Shown here piece after piece: positions 32,801 through 43,348 of a stretch of 64,000 nt of DNA; within the stretch, counting starts at the first letter, position 1; every line of letters begins with the position of its first letter. The notes under the pieces were generated by a model. The model did not search any database. It was not told the origin of the DNA and worked only from the letters and a program-made list of their open reading frames with translations. The stretch comes from Spinacia oleracea. Its lineage: Eukaryota; Streptophyta; Magnoliopsida; Caryophyllales; Amaranthaceae. Location of the stretch: contig NC_079492.1 of NCBI RefSeq assembly GCF_020520425.1, forward strand, positions 140,434,361-140,498,360. The letters run 5' to 3'. A program made the translations under genes and the position numbers.

Positions 32801-35800
32801 GATCTCAATTCTCAAACACATTTTGACCTAAATAATATTATGTAATCATTAGTTCTGTAGGCTTCACCTTTTAGTTGTGCTAACATTAGTCTTGCTTCTG
32901 GGACACCGCAACAAAAGGGTTTTGAAAGGGGTGTTGGTAATTATGTATTGCTGTGACGTTTCTTGTTTTGTACTTTGTATGAACTGCAAAGCATAATTAA
33001 TTGCTTGATTAAAATTACCCCCTTTTGAACCATATTTTTGTTGCAGGAAATAACTCAGAACAAAAAAGGGAACATGATGGTCACTGGACAGTGGTTCTAC
33101 CGCCCTGAAGAAGCTGACAGGAAAGGTGGTGGAAGTTGGGAGGCCCGTGATACGAGAGAGCTTTTCTACAGTTTCCACCGTGATGATGTTCCTGCAGAGT
33201 CTGTGATGCACAAGTGCGTAGTTCATTTTGTGCCATTAAATAAGCAGCTACCTAATCGCAAACAACATCCTGGGTTCATCGTACAGAAGGTGTATGACAC
33301 CGTAGAGAAGAAGCTGTGGAGGCTCACTGATAAAGATTATGAGGATGGTAAACAAGAAGAAATTGATGTCTTGGTGCAGAAAACAATTTCTCGTCTTGGA
33401 GATATTCCTGACGTTGAGGCAGACGATATTCCTACGGTTCAGTTGGAGGAGTTGGTAAGAAACAAGAGAATGCTGAAGAAACGGCACCTATCTCCGATTG
33501 ATGTGTCAAACGAGGATGAAGGGTCACTCAAGTCTCCTAGAGTTGAGACCCCAGGAAGCTATGTTGCCAATGCATCCAAATACTACACCATCTTGGCTGA
33601 AGCAAAAGCGCTGACAAAGGATGTACCGCGAGATAAATGGCTGGAAAAGCTTCTCCAAGGAGTTGAGTCTGTATGTTCTTCGACTGACAATGTGCAAGGA
33701 GAAAATAGAGGAACAAGTGGAGCCAATACCATTAACCATTCTAATGGTGATTTGGATTCCCGAGAAGAAAGTATAAAGGTAGGTTCAATTCTTTTAGATT
33801 TTCATGGTTTTAGAGCCGAATGCACATTTAAAGAGGGGAGAGGAACATAAATTGACAGAGAGAGGAAGGGAAGGAGAGAGAGAGAGAGAGAGTTTGTTAG
33901 ATAGTCCATTTTTTTTGGTAATTCAATTTTGAAATTTGTTCACACCTTATTAACTAAGGGTGATATTAGGCCGAGTTGGAGCTTGAGCTTGCAAGCTCAA
34001 ATTTGAACTCGAGCTTGTTGAGCATGAAATTTCCAAGCTTGGTTTGACTTATAACTCAACTCGAGCTCAAACCTTGGTAACAAGCTCTAACCAATCAAAT
34101 AATGTTTCAAGCCACTAAATCCCTATCTCAAGTAATGGCTAGACAGCTAGTCATCTGAAATTTTCATTAGCATTTTGTTAAATCTATGTTATTCTATAGC
34201 TCTACTTTAAATTTGTTTCATATGTTTAAGCTTGGTTGCCAGGATTCCGAGCCTAGCCTAGCCTAGCTTGGGCTTTAAAGGTCTTAATTACTGCTCAATT
34301 TCAAGTCAATATTTGGACTGATTTGAGCTTGAGTAGCTTGCAATCATAATATTCACAGAATCATCATGATTTTTTTTACAGGGTATCAGTAGTTTTACAT
34401 GGCCAGATTCTGCTGTTTCAGCCATTGTTGCTTTGGAGAAGGCCTCGCACGAGGCATTTATATCTGATTTTAGCAAATACAATCAGAAGATGAGGCAGCT
34501 GTCTTTCAATCTGAAGGTTAGTGTTATCTTCTTCCCTTAGATGGAAAGAGAGTCTGTTGCCTTACTCCGTGCACCTGCTGATATGACTATCAAATGTGTG
34601 TCTGCACAATTTGGTCCCCCCAGTACAATGGTTAATTATTTATGATTGTCAGAATGAAGCATGTTGTTTGAAGCAATAGTTCTTGGTTAGATCCAGTTGG
34701 TTCTTTGTGAAGCATATCTAGTTCCCAACGGTTTTCTCTTTTATGTGTCTTTACGTATTTAAATCCTAATGGTTTCCTCTTTTATGTGTCTTGCACACTG
34801 TATGAGTAATTGCACACTGTGTGGTTACTGTTGGCAAGTCATCTGCTTTTAGTGGGATGGAGTTCAGTCACCTATAGGCTATATTTATGCATGGGTTTAA
34901 CAGTATCTTTGTTCTTTTCTTATTTTCAGGGCAAACTAGCCGGACGACTGTTGAGTGGAGAATTGGAACCTTTGAAAATTTTGAACATGACACCGACTGA
35001 ACTAAAGGTATTTTTTTTTTCCGGGGGGGAATGATTAAATGTAATGTTTTCCATTTTTTTAGTAGATTAACGATTGTTTTTCCTTTCGTTAGTAAGCATC
35101 TCTTTTCCTAGGGGTGTAATAACTTAACTGCTTATGAGGTCAAATTCTCTAGGATGTGTATCTTATGTTGACAGTTTGTCTACTGCTCTGCAATTTAATA
35201 TTGACGGAAGTCCATGATGGTCCTGTGCTACTTCTTGGCGTTGCAGTAGCATCCATATACACTCTTCCTTTCTGTTACTATTAGTTCACTGGTGTGTGTT
35301 CTGAAGTTAATACGTAGTACTAGCTAAGTTAAAAAAAATAGGTCAATGGTTGTTTTTAACATCACAATACACAAGGTAGATTGAATTGTCGGGTCTTTTC
35401 TCTTTAGATATTATATTTCCAACTTGGTATGCTAAGTCTTTCTTGTTTCTATGCAGGAGGGTTTAACTACAGAGGAAATAACTAGTAATCAGCCTGAGGA
35501 GGCAGCAAAAATGCAGGTTAATATTTATTGTTTCGGCAATATAGTGTTGTTTAGTCCGAACTTTCTCATAATCTTCTTATTATTTATCAAAATATTGTTT
35601 CCACTTTTGGAATTGCAGATGACTGATGCTCTCTGCACAAGGTGCAACGTGAGGAAAGTTGGTCTGGTAGATATCATACAAGCAGGTCACGGTGACCGCT
35701 ATCAGGTCAGTATGATTTCTGAGCATTTAATTAATTATGTTAAACTTGTTCTATAAAAACATCATGTGTGTTTTTAGTTGTTTTTCTTTCCCTCAATTGT

Positions 35801-37348
35801 AGAAGAATATATTAATTATTTGTGATTGAAATCTTTGGTCTCTTAACCCTACGCCCACGTTTATTTTTCCGTTATTAGGAAATTTTGCCCTTTGTATTTG
35901 TTCAACTATGTGGTTTATTTGGCCTTATATGGTGTGGTTTTCTGCGATGAAGACGAAAATTGAACAGTAAATTTAATACGTGGTACTAGTTTCATGGTAT
36001 TCTGATAGAATAGGCACCTTCAGATTGTGCAATTAGTATCTGTTTGGTGTTTGATCGTTTTTCCATTGTTCTTCGTATCAGAAGCAAGAGAAATATAATA
36101 CTTGTATATGACTAGATAGAACCAAATGCCTGCAGTTGCTGTTATAATATGGCTAGGTAGAAGTGTAGAACCATCAATCGGTAGAATACAGTTTCCATGA
36201 AGCTAAACAATAACCCAATACTTCAAAGCATTTTGATGATGGAGACAGAGTCCGCTTTTCATTTGTTTCGGAATGACATGGTAATAGTGGGTTTTGATCC
36301 TCAGCGTCTCTTTACCCAATACTCATAAAGTAATAAAGTAACAATTAAATTAACCGGATATTCTGGAGGGAAAAAAAGAGTGGGGACAGTAACGGGGACA
36401 GAGTAGAGAGATTTACAGCAGGGAGGACAAGGAGGGAGTGAAATTGAAGTAAGGTTTGGGGGTTTGTGGGTTTTACTTTTCAGCCAAACTGTTGAGTCTT
36501 ATGGCACATCCCTTGGTTTGAATACAACTATTTCCTCGATACGAGTTGATGAAACAAACAGGGCCTTGGTTATACTTTACTGGATTTGTTCCTTTTGTAC
36601 TCTTCGGGGTTATATGGTCCATATTTTAACAAAATTAAATCTTCACACCTGAAAGGACTGAAGCAGATCGGAGGCCTGGTTATATAGGTGCGTAATTGTG
36701 TACATAGAGAACATGTATCCAGTTTTGTTTAATGTTACCTCATTCAGATATCTTGTTATGAATTCCTTGTATAAATTTCTATCCTTCTCTAATAACTGAA
36801 CCAATTTCACTCTGACACATTGATGAAAGGATTAAATGTAGTCAAATGGCTGGCTTGTCCCTAATGAATGTTTCATCTTTATTATGGAGTATTTGTTGTG
36901 AGCAGTTGTTCATAGTCATTAAGGAGGGTAATTTTGTGGACCTCCTTTCACTATGAATCCTCACTCGCCCTTGATTTGGCAACGAAATTTGCGTAGTCTG
37001 GATTCATTTTTAACTTTAATTTTATATAAGCTGGATTAATTGTTTACATTCCTTGATAAATTGCAGTTGGAGTGTGTTGCTTGCGGTAATCACTGGTATG
37101 CGTCTAGAGACGAGGCAGCTATGCTGACAATTGATGGTCCCAGTGCTGGTCCTAGTGTTGGTAGCGCACCATGGGCTACAACAAAATTTGAAAATGTAGG
37201 AAAAAAGAAGCTGGTTAGTCCTCGCGATACAGACAAGGCAGATGCTACTAAAAAACCCGTTGAAGCTTCCGCACCAATTCTAGAGACTCAGAAATCAATC
37301 AACAAGTCCAAGAGTGACGGCATAACATCTCCTAGAAATCCCAAGTAG
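29814..37348 (+). CDS. AIPP3: BAH + TFIIS-like + zinc-ribbon protein, AIPP3/BDT1 type H3K27me3 reader
   Basis: Eight phase-0 coding exons with GT-AG junctions: 29814-30200, 31042-31104, 33047-33778, 34382-34516, 34930-35007, 35457-35516, 35619-35705, 37067-37348; 607 aa, against 587 as I recall for Arabidopsis At4g11560. Order: basic NLS-like stretch (about 32-58), acidic run (63-95), BAH domain (about 130-258), linker, TFIIS middle-like segment (395-485; QKMRQLSFNLKGK, AGRLLSGEL), then a zinc ribbon with CTRC (491-494) and CVAC (517-520). Y145, W166 and Y168 fall with the same spacing as the Arabidopsis cage Y149/W170/Y172 that binds H3K27me3. In Arabidopsis AIPP3 works in the nucleus with PHD proteins and the phosphatase CPL2 to repress transcription; function here is inferred. 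Two truncated tandem relatives lie upstream. Introns are long (up to 1.9 kb). No damage is seen. Confidence 0.9.
33868..33893. repeat. (GA)n microsatellite in intron 3 of the AIPP3-type gene
   Basis: A run of GA dinucleotides about 24 bases long just inside intron 3. Confidence 0.8.
33960..34350. repeat. GAGCTTG-rich repeat in intron 3 of the AIPP3-type gene
   Basis: Recurrent GAGCTTG/CAAGCTC and TAGCCTAGCC words, similar in style to hAT MITEs at 29.1 and 37.9 kb. I could not find matching termini or a target duplication. Confidence 0.35.
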
Positions 37349-37947
37349 CTAATGTATATGGACAGAATCATCGATGTAAAGCTTTGTATATATACTAGTT
37401 AGTCCGTACGACAGTTTACATAGCCATGGGAGCCCATAGTTCAGCACATCAGCTCCAGAATATACCGCAATTGCGACTCGGGTTAGGGCCTCTACTGTTA
37501 CAAGAGCAACGGCCCTAGAATTCATTGGTAATACCATTAAATGGTGTAAAGAAGTACTAGATATCTTCTTTGTTATTATTACACTGTTTTTCTAACCATA
37601 CCAAAGTCAATTATGTTCACCATGAATATTATGCAGTTGATATTAACTGGCTTTATTTTTCCCGCTTACAAACCGCAAGCCATTACTATCATCTTCACTT
37701 TAAATAACTTTCAATTATCAACGGGAATTCTGAGAATGGTCCATGTTGGTGTGGGGCCAGATTATAAGGTTCTTCCCTTTAGTTTGACTACCCTTCTTCC
37801 CTGCCACTGTTTAATTCTCAAGTGTCCGATTAGCCTATTGTTTGGCATATAACTCACTGTGTTCTCTGAAATCCTCATTTATAGAATACCCTTCATTGAG
37901 GGTAATTTTACCTAAAAGGTCAGGACTAATAATCGCATGTCCACATC
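37349..37947 (+). other. 3'UTR and downstream flank of the AIPP3-type gene
   Basis: Non-coding. The first few hundred bases presumably include the 3'UTR; no sharp polyadenylation signal can be assigned. No other gene is seen. Confidence 0.45.
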
Positions 37948-38297
37948 TAAAGATGGATGTGGGCCGGGCTGGCCCGAAGCCCGGCCCGGTACAAAAAAGC
38001 TCGGTCCTGCCTGAGCACGGAAAAGCCAGGCCCGACATGGACATGAAGTTGTGGGCCGGGCCTAGGCCTTAATTTTTTTGGAAAAAGCACGACAAGGCAC
38101 GGCACGACTCGATCCGAAGCTACAAATCAAGCTAAATTTAGTAAAATTAGCCTTAGGCACGACGGGTCGGCACGATACGAAAGCATGTGGGCTCGGGTCC
38201 TATTTTGAACTTTTCGGCCCGATACCATAAAATGTGGGCCTATGTGGGCCCGACCCTGTTAGGCCCATGGGGTCAGCCCGGCCCATGGCTATCTTTA
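37948..38297. mobile_element. hAT-type MITE, GGGCCGGGC-rich
   Basis: 350 bp with ends TAAAGATGGATGTGGGCCGG and (complement) TAAAGATAGCCATGGGCCGG. Flanking octamers TCCACATC (37940-37947) and TCCATATC (38298-38305) match at seven of eight positions, the 8-bp duplication of hAT elements. The interior is unusually GC-rich for this window. Confidence 0.8.
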
Positions 38298-38391
38298 TCC
38301 ATATCTAGCTATCTAATTAGCTGCTCGATTTTATTGTCCGAACAATGTTTGCTTCTTAATTTGACGATTGTATCCGTATAAAGAAATACAA

Positions 38392-38744
38392 CTACCTCCG
38401 TCTCTTTTTGTTCTTTACGTTTGGTATTTTTCACGCGTTTTAACGATTAATTAATTTGCATCGAGATTCCTCAAGTTTTTTATTTAAACAAGATAAATTA
38501 CGTTTATTTAGAATGTTTACACTTTTATCAAAATACTGATATTGGGAAATGAGAAATTTTAATTTCCCAATGGGAAAGTGTGAAAGATTAAATGACCCAA
38601 TAAATTTAATTGGTTAAAATAACAATTGGACACAAATTTTGATAGAATACTAAGTTATTTATGTGATAATATAAAAGGAAATGTAAAGAACATTTTGAAA
38701 TACCAAAAAAGGAAAACGTAAAAAACAAAAAGAGACGGAGGGAG
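38392..38744. mobile_element. Stowaway-type MITE
   Basis: Left end CTACCTCCGTCTCTTTTTG and right end CAAAAAGAGACGGAGGGAG followed by TA. Same subfamily as 3866-4191, in the opposite orientation. The left TA is not clean because of one substitution in the first bases. Confidence 0.8.
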
Positions 38745-39243
38745 TAGTTATTAGCAGTATGTAATTTGAGAAACTTATTTAACAGTAATTAAGGTGAAAT
38801 GTAGTGTTTAAATCGGCATGAATTAGCCAAATGCGATCTTAGTTAATTCACATGGATTGATTCTGGCATTTGTCGGTGATTCATGTATTAAAACAGAGAG
38901 CGATCAGGAGTAGTGTAGTGTATTGTATTAATGTATTGTGTATATTATTGGTGCAGAATACCAAAGATGCATTGACTCTGTAATCAAATAATTAAGTTAG
39001 TATTGGATACTAATTAATTGTCGCATTCCAAAATAGCATGCACAAAATAAACTATTTTATGGCCCCGGGTTGTCCCAATGTTACGACGAATTGCATTGTG
39101 ATGCGGTCCCCTGTTTTTGTCCACTCACTGGATGCACAATCTTCATTTTTATTGTGGGGCAAGATGCACAATCGGTGAATCTACAATCCCTAATAATAGT
39201 GAATCTACATCTTTACCTACAAGAAAATTTTGGATATGTCATA
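38745..39243. other. intergenic, no gene seen
   Basis: AT-rich spacer without recognisable features apart from short direct repeats (GTGAATCTACA near 39.18 kb). Confidence 0.5.
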
Positions 39244-39556
39244 CTACCTCCGTTAAAAGATGTTTATTGTTACTATTTGTCTATTTGTATAAATATTAAG
39301 ACAAAAAAGATGGGTGAATATAATAAAATTTTACTTCGTATAAAGTAAGATAAATGTGTAAAATGTAGGTGAGTATAAGTAAAAAAAATGAAAAAACTAA
39401 GAGAAAGTGAATGAAAAGTTGTAAATGTGGTGGGGTAAGAGAGATAAGATAGTAAGTTTTCATGTTAAAAATAGAAGAAAAAAAAAACACAGTATAAAGA
39501 ATATTATGAAACAAACTAAAACGAAAAATGTAAATGTCATTTTGAAATGGAGGTAG
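39244..39556. mobile_element. Stowaway-like MITE
   Basis: 313 bp between TA dinucleotides. Left end CTACCTCCGTTAAAAGATG and right end CATTTTGAAATGGAGGTAG are inverted partners with some mismatches, a divergent Stowaway terminus. Confidence 0.7.
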
Positions 39557-39911
39557 TATGTTATCAAAAATTAATCCCTAGTTAGTATAGTGACCAAATA
39601 AGGTTTATATGGTACGACTTTAAGGTTATGGACTAAACATTTGAAGGCACTTAGAATGTGGGATTCGTGGAGGTGGGAAATCTGTGTGATTGTAAGAAAA
39701 AATATGAATAAAGTATAAAAGATGAAGTAAAAGTTGGATAAAGTAAGAGAAAATAAAAAATACATAGGTACTTCATAGTATGTTGCAACTGTTTACACCG
39801 TTTCAAAAATCGGATGGACTAACTAAAGTAAAAAACTACTCCATATTCTATTAACATTAATACTATTACAGTAGAAAACGAGAAGGACAACTAAATCTTC
39901 CTTTATCATTT

Positions 39912-40453
39912 TTTTGATGCAAGCTAGGAACGTTATATTAAAAATTCAGAAAACATAATACAAAGCGAAAAAAGGTTTATGGAGGTCTATCCTCCATTAG
40001 AACGTCCGAAACAGACTCAGGTGCCTGTTCAATAATACAAAGGTTATAACTAGACATAGAATCCGTTCTACACAACTTAGCTAATCTATCAGCAGCTCTG
40101 TTGGTATTCCTAGCCTTGTACTCCAGCCTGACCTCATTCATCCTCGTACATAGATCCATGCATTTGTTTACAAGCATAAAATTAGCATCTTTGATATTCT
40201 CCACTTGAACAATCCTGTTGATAGCTTGCTGACAATCCGAGTTCACAATAACTCGAGTCCAACGCCTTTCCTCGATGATATGCAGAGCTGTAAAAATTGC
40301 TTGAAGCTCGCCCATTAGAGCTGATTGGGTGTAGCATTTCTGTTGAAAACCCAACACCCAATTTCCATTGTGGTCCCTGACAATACCTGCAATACCCGCA
40401 TCCGTAGCTACAAAGGAAGTGTCATAATTTAACTTTAACCAATTTAAATTTAA
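39912..40453 (-). mobile_element. 5'-truncated LINE insertion with target duplication
   Basis: About 540 bp carrying only the terminal RNase H region of a LINE ORF2, with a short poly(A) at its 3' end (T run 39909-39915 on the plus strand). The 11-mer CTTTATCATTT occurs on both sides (39901-39911 and 40454-40464), a clear target duplication. This is a classic short, 5'-truncated L1-type insertion, independent of the 7 kb LINE at 21.9 kb. Confidence 0.8.
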
Positions 40454-40462
40454 CTTTATCAT
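39977..40462 (-). CDS. stand-alone RNase H (RVT_3) open frame in a truncated LINE
   Basis: 161 codons, ATG to stop, with the RNase H fold and all four acidic residues: Asp14 (LNYDTS), Glu52 (GELQAI), Asp76 (NSDCQQA), Asp125 (AADRLAK). The ATG and the next two codons lie in the genomic target-site duplication, so the insertion event itself created an open frame with its own start. It is probably a LINE relic rather than an expressed gene, although small RVT_3-domain genes are annotated in plants. Expression is unknown. Confidence 0.5.
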   Translation of the reverse strand: MIKLNLNWLKLNYDTSFVATDAGIAGIVRDHNGNWVLGFQQKCYTQSALMGELQAIFTALHIIEERRWTRVIVNSDCQQAINRIVQVENIKDANFMLVNKCMDLCTRMNEVRLEYKARNTNRAADRLAKLCRTDSMSSYNLCIIEQAPESVSDVLMEDRPP

Positions 40463-40464
40463 TT

Positions 40465-41649
40465 ATTATATACAAATACGCGTCAACTAATATACAGTAA
40501 TAATATACGGAGTACGTTGGAGGATTATTCTACGCTTGTAATATACTCCTATAGTCCTATGGAGGTCAAGCTAGGCCAAAAAAAGTTAGGGCTACCTTAA
40601 AAGTGATTAACAATAACCTAATAGAAGTACAAGTATTAATTAGTACTAAGAAAGAGATACTTTGTGTAACAACTACATACCCAAATGCATCACTTTCAAA
40701 GGGCAGGCAAGGGAGATTAACGTTATTTTAAAGCAAAGATGTGCAATTCCCTATTCATTCAAAACTTATAATAATTGTAAGCCTTAAAAATAGTTGAGGT
40801 TGTCATTATTAATAATTGTCTTAATATTCGGAATATTAAATTATTTATTAATTAATAAGATAATGACAATTGCAGCAATTGCCCCCTTTTAAATATCCAA
40901 CCGCATCTCCCCTTACTTGGACTTGCTTACAGCCTTACATGTAGTTACTGTATTACCCTCCGATCTAATCTATTGGAGGTCGCCTCATTTCCATTTTGTG
41001 AGTTTGTGACTCCATAAATTACAAGTCTTATAGTAATATCTATCCTTCGCATCCTACCACCCGTAATTATTAGCACCACACTCGAAACTAGATGACTTAA
41101 AACTAACTTAAATTAAAATTGACCTATCTCATATCTAACTTCCTAGCCCAAAAGGCTCATCAACCAAATATGTCTGGATGCATACTTAAATCGTAATTAA
41201 TGGGGTAGTGCAGTAATCCAACTCCGGGCTAGAATCACCAATTTTGGTGGACCGAGTATTATAATGATTTTCCCCCTGAACCGGTCTGTTTTGGACAGAT
41301 TTCATGATTCAACTTCTTATTTTTAAGTGATTTTTTCTATCACAAAATTGTTTGTTGCATTCTATATATATCCTAAATATTCCACAGACTCAATGTTGAT
41401 CAAGACATATCCAAGTTTACTTTCACTAAAAAGTGTAAATGCGTAGGTTTTGAGCATTAAATTATTAAGAAAAGAATGAATGTAATGTAATTTTCAAAGC
41501 ATATCACATATTAAGGTAATCGGATATGATTTGGCCGATACAAATAAAAAAAGGTATTTTAAAGGACCGGAGAGGCTTCAAAAATCGACATCAAGGTATT
41601 TCAAGGACTAACGACTGGCCAAAAAATTGTAATCTCTGGTTCCGATCTA
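40465..41649. other. intergenic, no gene seen
   Basis: AT-rich DNA including a TACGGAGTA nonamer (40506-40514). No reading frame with family resemblance and no bounded repeat is seen. Confidence 0.5.
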
Positions 41650-41933
41650 CTCCCTCTGTATTTTTTTTTTAAGAGATACACTTGCCTTTTCCGACCGTAT
41701 TTATTTAAGAGATACACTTGCTATTTTTGGTAACTTATCAACCCCACCATCTAATTAAATAATCTATTTACACCCCACCCCACCACCATCCCCTAAAATG
41801 ACATGGTCCCCACTTGTTTTATTTATTAAAATATCTACCCAACCCTACTTGTTTTATTACTTTATTTCATTCAATTCTTTTTCTTAATACCCGTGCCCGA
41901 CCAAGTGTATCTCTTAAATAAATACGGAGGGAG
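41650..41933. mobile_element. Stowaway-type MITE
   Basis: 284 bp flanked by TA. Left end CTCCCTCTGTATTTTTTTTT followed by AAGAGATACACTTG; right end CAAGTGTATCTCTTAAATAA then ATACGGAGGGAG. The AAGAGATACACTTG word occurs twice at the left. It lies about 350 bp upstream of the DUF3527 gene leader. Confidence 0.85.
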
Positions 41934-42289
41934 TATTATGGTATGAGTTCTGAATTGGATCGGATTGTGCACACCCTTGGCCACCAATAATCTATTGAAG
42001 CTAGAGGGGTAAGATTGTCTTTTTTCTGTACAAATTCACAATCCAGCAGTAATGACTGTGCATCTCCAGAACCGAAAAATGGCATCTTTGAATCTTGAAA
42101 GATGGGAATTGCCCCCAAAATGTTCAATAAGAAATTTAAAGTGAAAAAGAGAGGTAAGTGCCAAAATAATAAAACATCACTAATTTCAGTAGCATAGTAG
42201 CAATACTAGCAAAATGATGAGTTGAATGAGAAGGGCATGGTTTTCTTGCTTACTTTAATGGACATCAATTGAACCCCACAACTGCTCAT

Positions 42290-42677
42290 TGTCTCTCTTC
42301 TCCTCTTTCTCTCTCCTAAATCTCTCTTCCTGACTACAAGGCATGCTCATCCTCCCTCTACCTTTCTTTCATTAGTTTCTCTCTCTAAAAACACACTTTT
42401 TTTCTGGGTAATACTTCATTATTGTTTGCCTGTGTTCTTCTTCAGTTCTTCTAATTGTTTTTCTGAGAAACCACTTTTATGGGATGTTTTGATTGGTTGC
42501 TCAAGTGGGTTATTTCTTGTTAATGGCTTGAAGTTGAAATTGGAATGAAATGATTTGAAGTTGTATTTCTTTGAGTTCAATGCTGTGAGATCTGATGTGG
42601 GGTATACCCATTTGCTAGAACAAAATAATGAGCCATTCTTTTTTTTATCCTGGCTTGAAATGCAAGTGTAATTAAAG
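42290..42677 (+). other. 5'UTR exon of the DUF3527 gene
   Basis: Starts in a strong CT-rich stretch (TCTCTCTTCTCCTCTTTCTC), typical of plant leaders, and ends at a good donor AAAG|GTAATT after 42677. The following intron runs to the acceptor TTCTTACAG at 43332. Additional UTR exons are possible. Confidence 0.5.
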
Positions 42678-43348
42678 GTAATTTATGGTACTAATTTCTG
42701 CTTTATTACTATATTTGTCTCTTATTTTGGTTGCTTATTGCACAATATGTATAATGTAAGACGTTAAGAACCCTTAAAAATCATATCTTTTGGGGTTAAA
42801 TTGCTGTTTTTCCGCCCTTAAACTTTCTGAGACTTTAAACCCAGATTGTTGTCTGGAACTTTCTATATGTTTCTGGTATTTTCAGCAAAAATGGGAAATG
42901 GGTGATATAATGGTACTTTCAATTGACTGCATAATGTTGTGGTTTCTTAATTATGATTGATTTTATAGGTTAATAATACAAATGCCTAATTATAGAGAGC
43001 CTGATAAGGATGATAGTTTCCTGATTTGGAGTTGATTTTGCTTCTTTTGTTATAGAGAGCCGCAAAAGGCAGTAATGTAGACGGGATTCGATTCTAGGTC
43101 TTGGGGATGCAAATTAGAGGATCCCGAGGGCCGAGGGTACTCGTTTGCATCCAATCTTAAGATAGAGAACTCTGTTTGTTTTGTTTCGATGTATCTGAAT
43201 ATTGTCTGCCTGCAAACTTTGTCAATTAATGTTGAATTGTTGATTATGGTATTCTTTCCTTTTATAGTTACATATATTGTGATGATTAATGCTTATCCTG
43301 ATTCTGTTATATATTCCCCTTCTTTCTTACAGAATTATAGATGCATCA

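Noticed and set aside
43289-43348. Twenty extra N-terminal residues for the DUF3527 protein
   Set aside because: They would be read across the intron and its acceptor at 43332; the ATG at 43349 follows the splice site.
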